Below are positions 34,809 through 44,970 of a stretch of DNA of 64,000 nucleotides, in pieces. Source of the stretch: JAGVSR01 sp963825555. GTDB taxonomy: Bacteria > Pseudomonadota > Alphaproteobacteria > Rhizobiales > Hyphomicrobiaceae. Below the pieces are notes generated by a model. It saw nothing but the letters and a program-made list of their open reading frames with translations, did no database searches and was not told the DNA's origin. Within the stretch, counting starts at the first letter, position 1; every line of letters starts with the position of its first letter. Location of the stretch: NCBI GenBank assembly GCA_963825555.1, contig CAWGTZ010000020.1, positions 42,759 to 106,758 on the forward strand, given 5' to 3'. The position numbers and the translations under genes are program-made.

Positions 34809-35031
34809 GCTTCCCCCGGTGTCTTTCTCGGCATGCGCGCTTCGCCCGGCGCGTCTCCTGCCGGAAAAGTATTTGGCTTGGTGATTGGGTGGCAAAAGCG
34901 TCAACGGCCCTCGCCTGCGGAGCTGCATCGACGTTAGTTGGATTGATACGTCGCGGCAACTGGCAAGCCATGGCCCGACGGGCCTGAAAAAGCCCGCAAA
35001 AATCCCGTGTATGGTGGTCAGATAAAATGAA

Positions 35032-35059
35032 AAGCCGGTCACCCTGAGGTAACCGGCTT
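35032..35059 (-). terminator. Rho-independent terminator for the phasin-like gene
   Basis: An AAGCCGGTT / AACCGGCTT-type stem with a loop around CACCTCAGGGT and four A at the left end on the plus strand (TTTT on the minus strand). It is 45 bases past the stop of the gene at 35105-35680 on the minus strand. Confidence 0.7.
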
Positions 35060-35104
35060 CCTGTACCGAGCGGCAGAGCCCCCGACGGAGCTCAAAAGGT
35101 CAAA

Positions 35105-35680
35105 TCAGCGCGAACCGCCTCGCGGCTTGTCCCTGTCGGAACCACCAGACCCCATCATGCTGGACTGGGCTTCCATCCAGGACGACAGCGCTTGCTGCCA
35201 GCTCTTCTGCCACATCTCAGCAGCCTGCATCCAGAACTGGAGCGGCGCGGTCGGCATATTCGCGAGGTCCATGCCGGGGAAGTCCTTCATATTGGGCATC
35301 CCGGGCATCTTGCTGAAGTCCGGGAACTGGAAGGGAGAGCCGCCGGACATCGAAAAGCCGGCGCCGGGAGACTTCACCTGCTGCTCCCAGGCGTCCATGA
35401 CCTGATCGAGCACCTGAAGCTGCATCTTTGAGGCCTGCTGCATCTGCTGCCGGGTCATGTCGACCAGCTCGGGGGGCCAGCCCATGGCCTTGGCCGCCGA
35501 GCCCATTTTGTCAAAAACCTTGTTGCCGTGCCGTTCGGCCATGTTGGCCGCGTCCGAGCGCCAGTCGCACATAGCCTCGAAGGCCGCGGTCAGAGACGTG
35601 CGGACCTCCTCACTGATGCCGGCGGCATTGAGCGCTTCGCTAAAACCCTTGCCGCGCGAACTTGCATTGCTGCCAGCCAT
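35105..35680 (-). CDS. Phasin-like or polyhydroxyalkanoate-associated protein
   Basis: The 191-residue product has no signal or membrane segment and is rich in Met, Gln and Trp; helices include LVDMTRQQMQQASKMQLQV and QFWMQAAEMWQKSWQQALSS, and a Gly/Met/Pro-rich linker with FSMSGGSPFQF. The pattern (amphipathic helices, FW-MQ motif) is like polyhydroxyalkanoate granule proteins, but I cannot identify a named family. ATG at 35680 with GGAGGATCACG before it. A second, clearer phasin lies at 52489. Confidence 0.45.
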   Translation of the reverse strand: MAGSNASSRGKGFSEALNAAGISEEVRTSLTAAFEAMCDWRSDAANMAERHGNKVFDKMGSAAKAMGWPPELVDMTRQQMQQASKMQLQVLDQVMDAWEQQVKSPGAGFSMSGGSPFQFPDFSKMPGMPNMKDFPGMDLANMPTAPLQFWMQAAEMWQKSWQQALSSWMEAQSSMMGSGGSDRDKPRGGSR

Positions 35681-35858
35681 CGTGATCCTCCAGTTAAAAT
35701 CAACAAATTGGATACCCAAGCTTCATTCTTGCATACGCCTTTGGGACTTAAAAGTCTCGGCTCGATCCTCCGGGCCCGCCCTTTCGTCCCTGCGACGGCT
35801 TGACGGTGCCATGAGAACGCCCCTTTTGCGGGGGTTTGGCAAGTGCTATCAGCCGCGC

Positions 35859-37661
<1,803 letters not shown>

Positions 37662-37709
37662 ACATCGCCGCTACTCCAGGCGGTACCGGAGAGACTGTTC
37701 AAAGTCCGT

Positions 37710-40004
37710 TCAGACCACCCTTAGCGTCGCCTGATGAAGGTAGTAACCCATGGCCAGGGCGAGCAGCGGCACGGCGAGCACGTGAACCGCGGCGAGCGTT
37801 TTCTGGAGCCGGGGCCGCCTGCTTACAAAGCCGTTGATGCGCAAGACAGAAATCCCGATCATCAGCGTCGTCGCCATGTAATTGAATAGGAAGATGCGGT
37901 CCGACACGGTCGTCACATCGCCGTCGATTTCCGGCAGTGAGAGATAGAGCGCCACCGCCGACAAAAGCGCCGTCACCTGTATCGTCACGATCGCCTCGAA
38001 GTGCGACAGAGGAATGAAAATGGACAAATACGCTACCGCCAGGATGAAGAGCAGCGGCACGACCACCCGCAGGAAGTAGTCTGTTGTCTCGCGTGACATG
38101 AGCCACACAAAGCTCGCCTTGTAGAAGGGGACGACATTCGGCTCCAGATTCCTCACATCCACCGTCGTCACGAAGTCCTCGTCATACCCGACGAACTGCC
38201 GATAAGCCGTCCAGCCGTGCGAGTTGACGGCCGTATCCCGCAAGACCTGCGGCGGCGGCTGGACGATAAAGGGCTTGTCGCCCTGCTTCGGACGGATGTC
38301 GATGGAGAACCGCTGGGTGTCGAACGGATAGGCCTCCAGATCTGGCTGAAACAGGAACCTCCCGGTCACCTGATAAATCTTCATGCCGTCCGGAAATGCT
38401 TCGTTGTTCGTTCCGTCGCTCAAGACGCGAACGGTGATCTGACGATCGTTCGTCTCCGGGTTGATCACTGCATTTGAAAACTCGAACAGCTCAATCGAAT
38501 TGTTGTCGCCGTCATCGCGCAGGGAGAGGTAAAAGTCGGCATCGAACGTCTTTTCGTTGTCGTCGACTGAGAAGATGCGGATGAGGTCTATATCCATATA
38601 TTGTGTCTTGACGGCGCGCAGGGCCTCGTTGCGTAGCCGCATGAACTGGATTGGAGCGAGTTGTGTCCGCCCGACTCCGGGCGCCAACTGCACAATGAAA
38701 GGCGTGCGTGCTGCCGTCCGAGTTGAAGGATCGAACGACCAGTTCTCAAAATCACCCTGGAAGACGCCGCGCCCCGTCGTATAGGCCGTGGCCAGGCGCT
38801 CGAGAATATGAGCATGAAGGGAGGGCAAGTCTGCATTTCGGTCGGCGGTGCGCGCAGCTGCCGCGATCAGCGCGATCATATCGGCATACTGGGTCCCGAT
38901 TCCGATGGCGCGCAGGTTCGCATCCGCCTCCAAATCCGGCTCTTGCAGCGCTGGACGCGGCTGACAAACTCCCGTGGCCCAACCGGGCGCGCGCTCATTC
39001 TTGGCGCCCTCGAAGATCCAATCCTTTGGATCGGAAAGCGCTAAGCGCTTCATGAGCCGGTCGCTGGAGATGTCCGGCAAGCGGTCCCAGGCCACCTCAT
39101 AGAGAGGCCCCCTGTAGGTATTGGCGATCCCGGCCGGAATGGAAGATATACGGCCGCTGACGAAGACAGCCGGCGAGATGCCTGCAGCCTGGAGCTGACG
39201 TATGATGTCCACGTTGCGCCCCTGGCCAATGCTGAGAAAGACGACGTCGGCGGCTTTCTCCTTCAAGTCCGGCACGACGGCTGCAAGCTCTGCCTCATCA
39301 ACCGTGTCATCGTCTTTCAACGTAAGGCGGTGATCGGCCACAAGGCCCCCGGACAGAACCTCATTCAAACCATCGCCGAGGGTGGTGCTGAACAGCATCT
39401 CCTTGAGGCCCACAAAGGCCGGGCGCGTGAACCCGCTGCTCGCCACGAACTGCGCAAGCACCGGCAAACGCTCGTCCTCTTGCGACGCGCGCATCGTAAA
39501 CACGTTCGGATGACCGGCAAAAATCATGTTGACGGAAATGGCCGAGATGAAGGGTATCCGGCTCGTCTTGATGTCTTCGCCAAGAACATTGAACACGCTC
39601 TTCGAGCGCTGCGAACTTGGCAGGCCGATCATCGCGATAGTATCGGATGCAGCCAGCGCCTCGCGCATATTTTCGGTCGCACGCATCTCATCTCTGAAAT
39701 CGTCTCGAAAGCGCAGCTCAAGCCTGTGACCGGCAATGCCACCCTGCGAATTGATCCGGTCGCGCTCAAGCGTGGACATACGCGAGATGGCAGCAACGTC
39801 ACCGGGATCGTAACAAGCGTCAATTCGCGACGAGACGAAGATGTCAATGGCAACCGGAGGCTTGGTGGCCGCCTCCGCCGAATCCAGAGCGCGGGCATGC
39901 TGCACTCCCGTGGCAAGTACGACCGAAACGAACGCGAGAACCCGAATGATCCGGGCCGTCGCACCTTGCCATTCGTCACCTGCTCCGGCGCAACTCGACC
40001 ACAT
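37710..40004 (-). CDS. Predicted ligand-gated ion channel fused to an N-terminal LIV-binding-protein-like domain
   Basis: A 764-residue protein. After a signal peptide (RVLAFVSVVLATGVQHARA, residues about 20-38), residues 50-425 look like a type I periplasmic-binding protein (Peripla_BP_6/LIVBP): DIFVSSRIDA, INSQGGIAGHRLELRFRDD, MIGLPSSQRSKSVFNVLGE and a second-lobe VAWDRLPD. A pentameric ligand-gated channel (Cys-loop type, no Cys) follows: extracellular beta domain with FDADFYLSLRDDGD and YPFDTQRFSI at about 559-568 (family PFDxQ), four membrane helices (643-665, 669-690, 701-723, 736-756). M2 reads HFEAIVTIQVTALLS, with the Glu at the position of the cation-selective -2' Glu in the bacterial channel GLIC. 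So it is probably a sensor for a small solute that gates a cation channel in the inner membrane. GGGAGG precedes the ATG at 40004. Confidence 0.85.
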   Translation of the reverse strand: MWSSCAGAGDEWQGATARIIRVLAFVSVVLATGVQHARALDSAEAATKPPVAIDIFVSSRIDACYDPGDVAAISRMSTLERDRINSQGGIAGHRLELRFRDDFRDEMRATENMREALAASDTIAMIGLPSSQRSKSVFNVLGEDIKTSRIPFISAISVNMIFAGHPNVFTMRASQEDERLPVLAQFVASSGFTRPAFVGLKEMLFSTTLGDGLNEVLSGGLVADHRLTLKDDDTVDEAELAAVVPDLKEKAADVVFLSIGQGRNVDIIRQLQAAGISPAVFVSGRISSIPAGIANTYRGPLYEVAWDRLPDISSDRLMKRLALSDPKDWIFEGAKNERAPGWATGVCQPRPALQEPDLEADANLRAIGIGTQYADMIALIAAAARTADRNADLPSLHAHILERLATAYTTGRGVFQGDFENWSFDPSTRTAARTPFIVQLAPGVGRTQLAPIQFMRLRNEALRAVKTQYMDIDLIRIFSVDDNEKTFDADFYLSLRDDGDNNSIELFEFSNAVINPETNDRQITVRVLSDGTNNEAFPDGMKIYQVTGRFLFQPDLEAYPFDTQRFSIDIRPKQGDKPFIVQPPPQVLRDTAVNSHGWTAYRQFVGYDEDFVTTVDVRNLEPNVVPFYKASFVWLMSRETTDYFLRVVVPLLFILAVAYLSIFIPLSHFEAIVTIQVTALLSAVALYLSLPEIDGDVTTVSDRIFLFNYMATTLMIGISVLRINGFVSRRPRLQKTLAAVHVLAVPLLALAMGYYLHQATLRVV

Positions 40005-40482
40005 GACCGCTTCACCTCCCGCGCACTTAGGAACCGCCCCCTCGATAGCAGAGGGGCAAACAGGAGTCGTGGCGAAGGAATGATCCTTTGATGACCTGTG
40101 GCCTTCACAGCACACGATGTAGAAGCTCCCCCAGCAACAAGGGGCACGCGTATCCCGCCACCCACGCGATCGGTGCGAAGGCCAAGTCCAAATTGCAATT
40201 TTCGCAGAGAGCCCGGCAAAACCGGTTCAATCTGGCCCTGTGCAAAAGCCAGGGCCACGCTGTGTTCGTGAGCTGAGGCGCCAAGCTGCTAAAAGTGCTC
40301 GCCTACATCGAGGGAACGCAGAAAGCCTTCAGACATCATCGTCGGAACCCTTGGTCAGCGCCAATCGGTTTCGCTCGGGCCCATCACATTCAGCCCGGAA
40401 ATCGGCACTGACAATTTCGCGACGTACGGCGGCCAGCTGTGAGCCGATCTCTCTCTGAACCGAAGAAGGCAGAAAGAAAAAA
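40005..40482. other. Region between the channel gene and ppk2, no gene supported
   Basis: Upstream region of the channel gene. No ORF with a ribosome-binding site was found. Near 40190-40225 the sequence is AT-richer. The ppk2 terminator bounds it on the right. No promoter could be assigned. Confidence 0.4.
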
Positions 40483-40512
40483 GCAGGTGAGTGCCTACGT
40501 GCTCCCACCTGC
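40483..40512 (-). terminator. Rho-independent terminator for ppk2
   Basis: A stem of GCAGGTG / CACCTGC, extended by an interior near-palindrome, followed on the minus strand by TTTTTTCTTTC. It lies 40 bases past the ppk2 stop. Confidence 0.75.
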
Positions 40513-40551
40513 ACCCTTGCTGGACCCGACGAAGCCCGGATCGTGACCTTG

Positions 40552-41544
40552 CTAACCGCCACGGCGGCGCTTATCAGGATGCAACGTCTTTCCTAGAATG
40601 TGCTCGTCGTGACCGATCACATGTGCTGTCGAGCCGACTATCAGCGGATCGGGCCCCCGAATGAGGCTCTTGTTTTTCGTCGGATAGTCGAGGCTCGACA
40701 GGAAATGCTGCATAGCATTGAGGCGCGCACGCTTCTTGTCGTCGGACTTGATGATCGTCCAGGGCGAATCCGCCGTGTTGGTATAGAAAAACATCGCCTC
40801 CTTTGCCTCGGTGTAATCGTCCCACTTATCGAGAGAGGCGACGTCGATCGGCGAGAGCTTCCACTGTTTCAAAGGGTCCTTCTCGCGCGCCTTGAAGCGG
40901 TGCAATTGTTCCGCGCGGGTGACCGAGAACCAGTACTTGTAAAGCCGGGTCCCGGAACGGACGAGCATACGTTCCAGTTCCGGGCACTGGCGCATGAATT
41001 CAAGATACTCGTTCGGGTGACAGAACCCCATGACCCGCTCGACGCCGGCGCGGTTGTACCAGGAGCGATCGAAGAAAACGATCTCGCCGCCGGCCGGCAG
41101 ATGCTCGACATACCGCTGAAAGTACCACTGGGTGCGCTCGCGGTCCGATGGCTTTTCAAGCGCCACGACCCGCGCGCCGCGGGGGTTAAGATGCTCCATG
41201 AAGCGTTTGATGGTACCGCCCTTGCCCGCGGCATCACGCCCTTCGAAGAGAATTACGATGCGCTCGCCGCTCTCCTTGATCCACCGCTGCGCCTTCAGGA
41301 GTTCGACCTGAAGTTCCGCCATAGCCTCCTCGTAGTCGGAGGTCCGGATCCGCGTCTGATAAGGGTATTCGCCCGATTCGAAGGCCTTTCGGATAACGTC
41401 CGGATCCTTGCGCTTCTGCGCGGGCGTCATGCTTGCGGCCTGCGCCTCGCCATCAGCGGATTCGGCTGGCATCGACGTAGGCTGTTGAACCTCCTGATTA
41501 TCAGCCCGCATTTCCAGCGTATGGGTCTCCCTGGACATGGCCAT
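40552..41544 (-). CDS. ppk2: Polyphosphate kinase 2
   Basis: Transfers phosphate from polyphosphate to nucleoside di- or monophosphate, or the reverse. The 330-residue product has the PPK2 Walker A-like FEGRDAAGKGGTIKR (about residue 99-113), the Walker B-like FFDRSWYNRAGVERVMGF and the lid region SGTRLYKYWFSVTRAEQLHRF. The C-terminal part has SPWTIIKSDDKKRARLNA. The first 50 residues are a family-atypical acidic/Gln-rich tail. Class I, II or III cannot be decided by eye. Confidence 0.93.
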   Translation of the reverse strand: MAMSRETHTLEMRADNQEVQQPTSMPAESADGEAQAASMTPAQKRKDPDVIRKAFESGEYPYQTRIRTSDYEEAMAELQVELLKAQRWIKESGERIVILFEGRDAAGKGGTIKRFMEHLNPRGARVVALEKPSDRERTQWYFQRYVEHLPAGGEIVFFDRSWYNRAGVERVMGFCHPNEYLEFMRQCPELERMLVRSGTRLYKYWFSVTRAEQLHRFKAREKDPLKQWKLSPIDVASLDKWDDYTEAKEAMFFYTNTADSPWTIIKSDDKKRARLNAMQHFLSSLDYPTKNKSLIRGPDPLIVGSTAHVIGHDEHILGKTLHPDKRRRGG

Positions 41545-41833
41545 CGTTCATCCCCTCTGCGCAAGTTGAGACGGCCCCGGCAGACCTCGCTCGATGCCGC
41601 GGCGCAATCGCTGACATGAGACTGTCACAATTGCCGGGGCGAATGGCGACGCACCTTGATCCTGGTCAACTGCGCGCCACGAACGAACTTCAGGGTCAAC
41701 GAATTGCAAACGTATGTGGAATTCCGGTTTGCATCGGCGGGCCCAGTATGCCCACGCGTCCCGCTCAGCGGCGGTTCGCAGATGTGTCGCGCGGCGGCAA
41801 AAATCTGCGACCCGACATATCTTCCAACAAGAA

Positions 41834-41861
41834 AAAGCCGCCCTCGACCGAGAGCGGCTTT
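41834..41861 (-). terminator. Rho-independent terminator for the cold-shock gene
   Basis: An 8-base stem (AAAGCCGC / GCGGCTTT) with a 12-base loop and a T-rich end on the minus strand (the plus strand starts GAAAAAG), 29 bases past the cspA-like stop. Confidence 0.78.
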
Positions 41862-41889
41862 CTCAATTCAACCTTTTAAGGCCGAAACG

Positions 41890-42099
41890 TCAGGCGGCCT
41901 CGATCTGCGCAACGGCGATCTTGCCAGAACGACGGTCCTGCTCGGTGTCGAAACGCACCTTCTGACCTTCCGTCAGGCTTGATATGCCGGCGCGCTCGAG
42001 AGCGGTGGCGTGCACGAATACATCCTTGCCGCCGTCATCCGGCGCAATGAATCCGTAGCCTTTTTGATAATTGTAGAATTTCACCGTACCCGAGGTCAT
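41890..42099 (-). CDS. Cold-shock domain protein (CspA family)
   Basis: A single OB-fold nucleic-acid chaperone of 69 residues: RNP1-like KGYGFIAPDD and RNP2-like VFVHATALERAG, and an ending RSGKIAVAQIEAA. The start has an AAGGAAAG box before it (AAAGGAAAGCCCATG). A stable inverted repeat lies upstream (see separate entry). Single-domain members in Hyphomicrobiales are common; this cannot be matched to a specific Csp. Confidence 0.93.
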   Translation of the reverse strand: MTSGTVKFYNYQKGYGFIAPDDGGKDVFVHATALERAGISSLTEGQKVRFDTEQDRRSGKIAVAQIEAA

Positions 42100-42134
42100 G
42101 GGCTTTCCTTTACGAGGCTGTCAAAAAAACTCAC

Positions 42135-42168
42135 GAGCTAGCAAGCACGCGTACGCACCCGCTAGCTC
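42135..42168 (-). promoter_or_regulatory. Inverted repeat upstream of the cold-shock gene (leader hairpin or lpxD terminator)
   Basis: Arms GAGCTAGC (42135-42142) and GCTAGCTC (42161-42168) with an 18-base loop, and on the minus strand the hairpin is followed by GTGAGTTTTTTTGAC, ending 36 bases before the cold-shock ATG. On the minus strand the transcript of lpxD would reach it 170 bases after the stop, so it may terminate lpxD; or it may be in the cold-shock leader, where RNA thermosensor-like structure is often found. I cannot choose from sequence. Confidence 0.45.
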
Positions 42169-42337
42169 TCATTTCTCGATCATTTGGAAGGGTTCTGAAC
42201 GCGCTTCTCGCAACGCCTGCGGCGTGGGAACAAAGCTGCGGCCTGGTTGTCCGGCCAAAATCGATGTTGTGTATGTAACCCGTGGTTCAAATTTTTTCAA
42301 GGAGAATCGAGAATTTCATCTCTCGCCCGAAATGCGC

Positions 42338-43369
42338 TCAAGCTTTCTTTCCCAATTGGCGCACCGCAGCGATCTCTCGTGCCCATTCCTTGAAGGGCCG
42401 CGCTGGTGTTCCGCCCATGCGCGCACCAGGCTCGACGTCGTTTTTTACATGCGCGCTGCCTGCGATCTGAGCGCCCGATCCCACTTTCACGTGACCGATC
42501 ACGCCCGAGTGGGCTCCCATGATGACGAAATCGCCGAGTTCGGCTGACCCGGCGATGCCGCTTTGCGCGACGATCACGCAATGCTTTCCGATGACAACGT
42601 TGTGCGCGATCTGAACGAGATTATCGATCTTGGTGCCCTCACCGATAAGAGTATCGGTGAGCGATCCACGATCGACAGTCGAGTTGGCACCGATCTCGAC
42701 ATCGTTGCCGATGATCACACGCCCGATTTGGGGCACCTTGATGTGACCCTTTCCACTCATCGCAAACCCGAAGCCATCCTGACCGATGCGTGCGCCGGAA
42801 TGCACGATGACGCCGTCTCCCAGGATCGCGTGCGTGACTGTCGCGCCAGGGCCAATGTAGCAGTCCCTGCCGAGAACGACACGATATCCGACTACGGCAC
42901 CAGCAGCGACGACCGTGCCTTGGCCAACGACGGCTTCCCGTCCGACAATGGCGCCCGGCTCAATGGTGACGCCTTCGGCGATGTTTGCGCTGGCGTGTAC
43001 GAGGGCACCATTGCCGCCGGCTGCCGTCGCCGCAGCCTTGCTGCGAAGCGCGTCGCCGTAGAACAAGGTCAAGACACGCGCGAACGAATGGTAGGGTGCA
43101 TCGCTGATGAGGAGTGCGGTACCTGCAGGAGCGCGGGCTGCGTCGCGGTTTGTCAGAATGCATGCACCCGCGCGCGTCGTCCCGAGGAGAGCGGCATACT
43201 TGCGGTTCTCGAAAAAGGAAATATCGCTCTCAGCCGCAGTTTGAAGCGGCCGAACATCTTCGATCACCATCTTTTCGTGATCGCCGGCCGGTATGTTGGC
43301 ACCGGATGCGGCCGCGATTTCCTTGAGCGTGAACGGCCCGGCCCGACGAAAGAAACCCGGGTGCTGCAT
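42338..43369 (-). CDS. lpxD: UDP-3-O-acylglucosamine N-acyltransferase LpxD
   Basis: Adds the second acyl chain in lipid A synthesis. The 343-residue product has an N-terminal uridine-binding domain (EIAAASGANIPAG and ISFFENRKYAALL) and the hexapeptide-repeat helix with VHASANIAEGVTIEPGAIV, IGPGATVTHAILGDGVIVH and the catalytic His in QIAHNVVIGKHC, ending in a helical tail. In most alphaproteobacteria lpxD sits with bamA and fabZ; here neither neighbour is a lipid A gene. It could be a second, stand-alone copy. Confidence 0.92.
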   Translation of the reverse strand: MQHPGFFRRAGPFTLKEIAAASGANIPAGDHEKMVIEDVRPLQTAAESDISFFENRKYAALLGTTRAGACILTNRDAARAPAGTALLISDAPYHSFARVLTLFYGDALRSKAAATAAGGNGALVHASANIAEGVTIEPGAIVGREAVVGQGTVVAAGAVVGYRVVLGRDCYIGPGATVTHAILGDGVIVHSGARIGQDGFGFAMSGKGHIKVPQIGRVIIGNDVEIGANSTVDRGSLTDTLIGEGTKIDNLVQIAHNVVIGKHCVIVAQSGIAGSAELGDFVIMGAHSGVIGHVKVGSGAQIAGSAHVKNDVEPGARMGGTPARPFKEWAREIAAVRQLGKKA

Positions 43370-43521
43370 CCTGCTCTCCTACGCAGGAGGCCCCATCGCC
43401 TGCTGCTTTTTCTCTCATGCGCGTACCGAGACGCCCAAGCATATTCTAGTCGAGTTCGACCCGGCTGTATCGCCGTATCGAATGACATTAACCCACATCC
43501 GGGGCACAATGTGCATACGCC

Positions 43522-43773
43522 CTAAATGGATACCGCGCGCTCTAACGGATACTCATCGCTGCTATAAAGCCGCTTGATGTCGTTTCCAAGGAAACGCGCC
43601 TCTCCGATCTCCATAACCGTGCCGTAAAGCATTTCTGGAGGCAAAGTTTCCATCACGAACCGCACCGCCTCAGCCGCGTTGTCGAACCGATGAAACGTCA
43701 TCGGACGCTTGGAGGCACCACGTCCACGGCTCGCATAGACTTCAGCGGGGGCCTGGAAATTGAACTCGTCCAT
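43522..43773 (-). CDS. Small conserved protein of unknown function
   Basis: The 83-residue product MDEFNFQAPAEVYASRGRGASKR... has a middle part FDNAAEAVRFVMETLPPEML and GTVMEIGEARFLGNDIKRLY, a pattern I recognise only as a recurring uncharacterised alphaproteobacterial protein. No signal peptide, no membrane segment. The start at ATG 43773 is chosen because the family usually begins with an MxxFNF segment; the frame extends to 43875. No ribosome-binding site is obvious. Confidence 0.6.
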   Translation of the reverse strand: MDEFNFQAPAEVYASRGRGASKRPMTFHRFDNAAEAVRFVMETLPPEMLYGTVMEIGEARFLGNDIKRLYSSDEYPLERAVSI

Positions 43774-43890
43774 ATGATGCAAATGGACACGATCCGCACT
43801 CATTACAAGGACAATCGCCATAACAGGCCCAAAACGAGAACGCCGCAGCAGCGGCTTCGGCGTTCGCTTCGGCAATGGCGTTTGTGTGGA

Positions 43891-44320
43891 TCAGTAGTCT
43901 ATGCCACCGGCGGGGTGCGCAGGCCCCACGTCCGTCTTTCGCTTATCAGCTATCATGGCACCCGTCGTGATGAGGAGCCCCGCGACGGAAGCCGCATCCT
44001 GGAGCGCGCAGCGCACGACATTTGCCGGGTCGATGACGCCGAAGCTGAAAAGGTCTCCCCACGCACCGGACTGGGCATTCCAGCCAAAGGAGAAGTCGCT
44101 GTTCTCCAGGATCTTTCCCACGATGACCGACCCGTCCTCCCCAGCGTTTGTGGCGATCTGACGGGCCGGAGCCTGGATCGCACGGCGGACGATCTGGATG
44201 CCTGTCTTATGATCGTCATTCTCAGGCAACAACCCGTCGAGAGCCTTGAGTGAGCGAAGCAGCGCCACGCAACATCTTCTCGCGGGCGGACTGATCAAAC
44301 AGAACCTCTTTTGCAGACAT
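43891..44320 (-). pseudogene. groL: groEL remnant (internal deletion, out of frame)
   Basis: The 60-kDa chaperonin gene is reduced to its ends. From the ATG at 44320, preceded by GGAGAG, the first 19 codons read MSAKEVLFDQSAREKMLRG, like a GroEL start. The next bases already belong to the C-terminal region in another frame: VALLRSLKALDGL, IVRRAIQAPARQIATNAGEDGS, NAQSGAWGDLFSFGVIDPA and QDAASVAGLLITTGAMIADK to the stop. So about 390 codons are missing, and the junction, around 44255-44270, is out of frame. A short GTGGCG repeat at the join suggests recombination. It follows a frameshifted groES and a CIRCE operator. Confidence 0.85.
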
Positions 44321-44371
44321 GTTCGTCTCTCCAATTCACAATGAACTTGGATGTTTGTGATGCGGCCCCGG

Positions 44372-44688
44372 TCAGGCGGCCTTCTTCACGGTAGAGGCAG
44401 GGCTCTCCATAATTCCCATCACGTCGCTTTCCTTCATGATGAGCAAGTCCTGCCCGTCGATCTTCACTTCCGTGCCAGACCATTTGCCGAAGAGCACGGT
44501 GTCGCCGACCTTCACATCGAGGGGCACGATCTCCCCGCGCTCGTTGCGGGCTCCCGGACCAACGGAAATGACCTCGCCCCGCTGGGGCTTTCCTGAGCGG
44601 TGTCGGGGATGATGATGCCACCCGCCGTCTTTTCGTCGGCGGTGATGCGCTGCACTACGATACGGTCGTGGAGCGGACGAAACCTCAT
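44372..44688 (-). pseudogene. groS: groES (co-chaperonin), frameshifted
   Basis: Translation from ATG 44688 (AGGAGAAAC before it) gives MRFRPLHDRIVVQRITADEK and GGIIIPDTAQE, the GroES start. About residue 35, at the AAA of GAAAGCCCC (near 44588-44591), one base is missing; in the shifted frame the rest is a normal GroES: RGEVISVGPGARNERGEIV, LDVKVGDTVLFGKWSGTEV, DGQDLLIMKESDVMGIME to the stop at 44372. A single inserted base would restore about 104 residues. The shift may be real decay (groL next to it is clearly dead) or an assembly error. Confidence 0.8.
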
Positions 44689-44840
44689 GATGTTTCTCCT
44701 GTTTCCTATCGACTTTCCTATCGACAAATTCGGTTCTTGAAACGACGCCGACGATGGCCGCCGCGACTTAGCTGGCCACGCCTCGGCTCCCGTTTCGGCG
44801 ATCGATTTGGGAAGCATTCTGTGGGCCTGCAAGAAGGCTG

Positions 44841-44867
44841 GCAGCACTTTTTCGCGGCGAGTGCTAA
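44841..44867 (-). promoter_or_regulatory. CIRCE-like HrcA operator upstream of the groESL remnant
   Basis: On the minus strand TTAGCACTC, nine bases, then AAGTGCTGC; the consensus is TTAGCACTC-N9-GAGTGCTAA. The left arm is perfect; the right arm has 6 of 9 matching positions. It lies 153 bases upstream of the groS start, so the dead operon keeps the HrcA heat-shock operator. Confidence 0.78.
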
Positions 44868-44882
44868 GTTGCTGAATTCATG

Positions 44883-44910
44883 GCTATATTGCCGAAAAGC
44901 CACTTGTCAG
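44883..44910 (-). promoter_or_regulatory. Putative sigma70/sigma32-like promoter for the groESL remnant
   Basis: Reading the minus strand: CTGACA, 16 bases, then TATAGC, close to -35 TTGACA and -10 TATAAT. The operator lies just downstream, as in CIRCE-controlled groESL promoters. No start site was mapped, so this is inference from spacing. Confidence 0.5.
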
Positions 44911-44970
44911 CCCAGCGAACATCGGGAAAATTTTTAGAGGGTGCCGATCTCTAGCCAGGACTTGGAACGC

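Noticed and set aside
40600..41619. 339-codon frame opposite ppk2
   Set aside because: Antisense to a clear polyphosphate kinase gene; protein is Arg/His-rich without domain pattern.
42563..43525. 320-codon frame opposite lpxD
   Set aside because: Antisense to a hexapeptide-repeat gene; the periodic look of the sequence comes from the repeats on the other strand.
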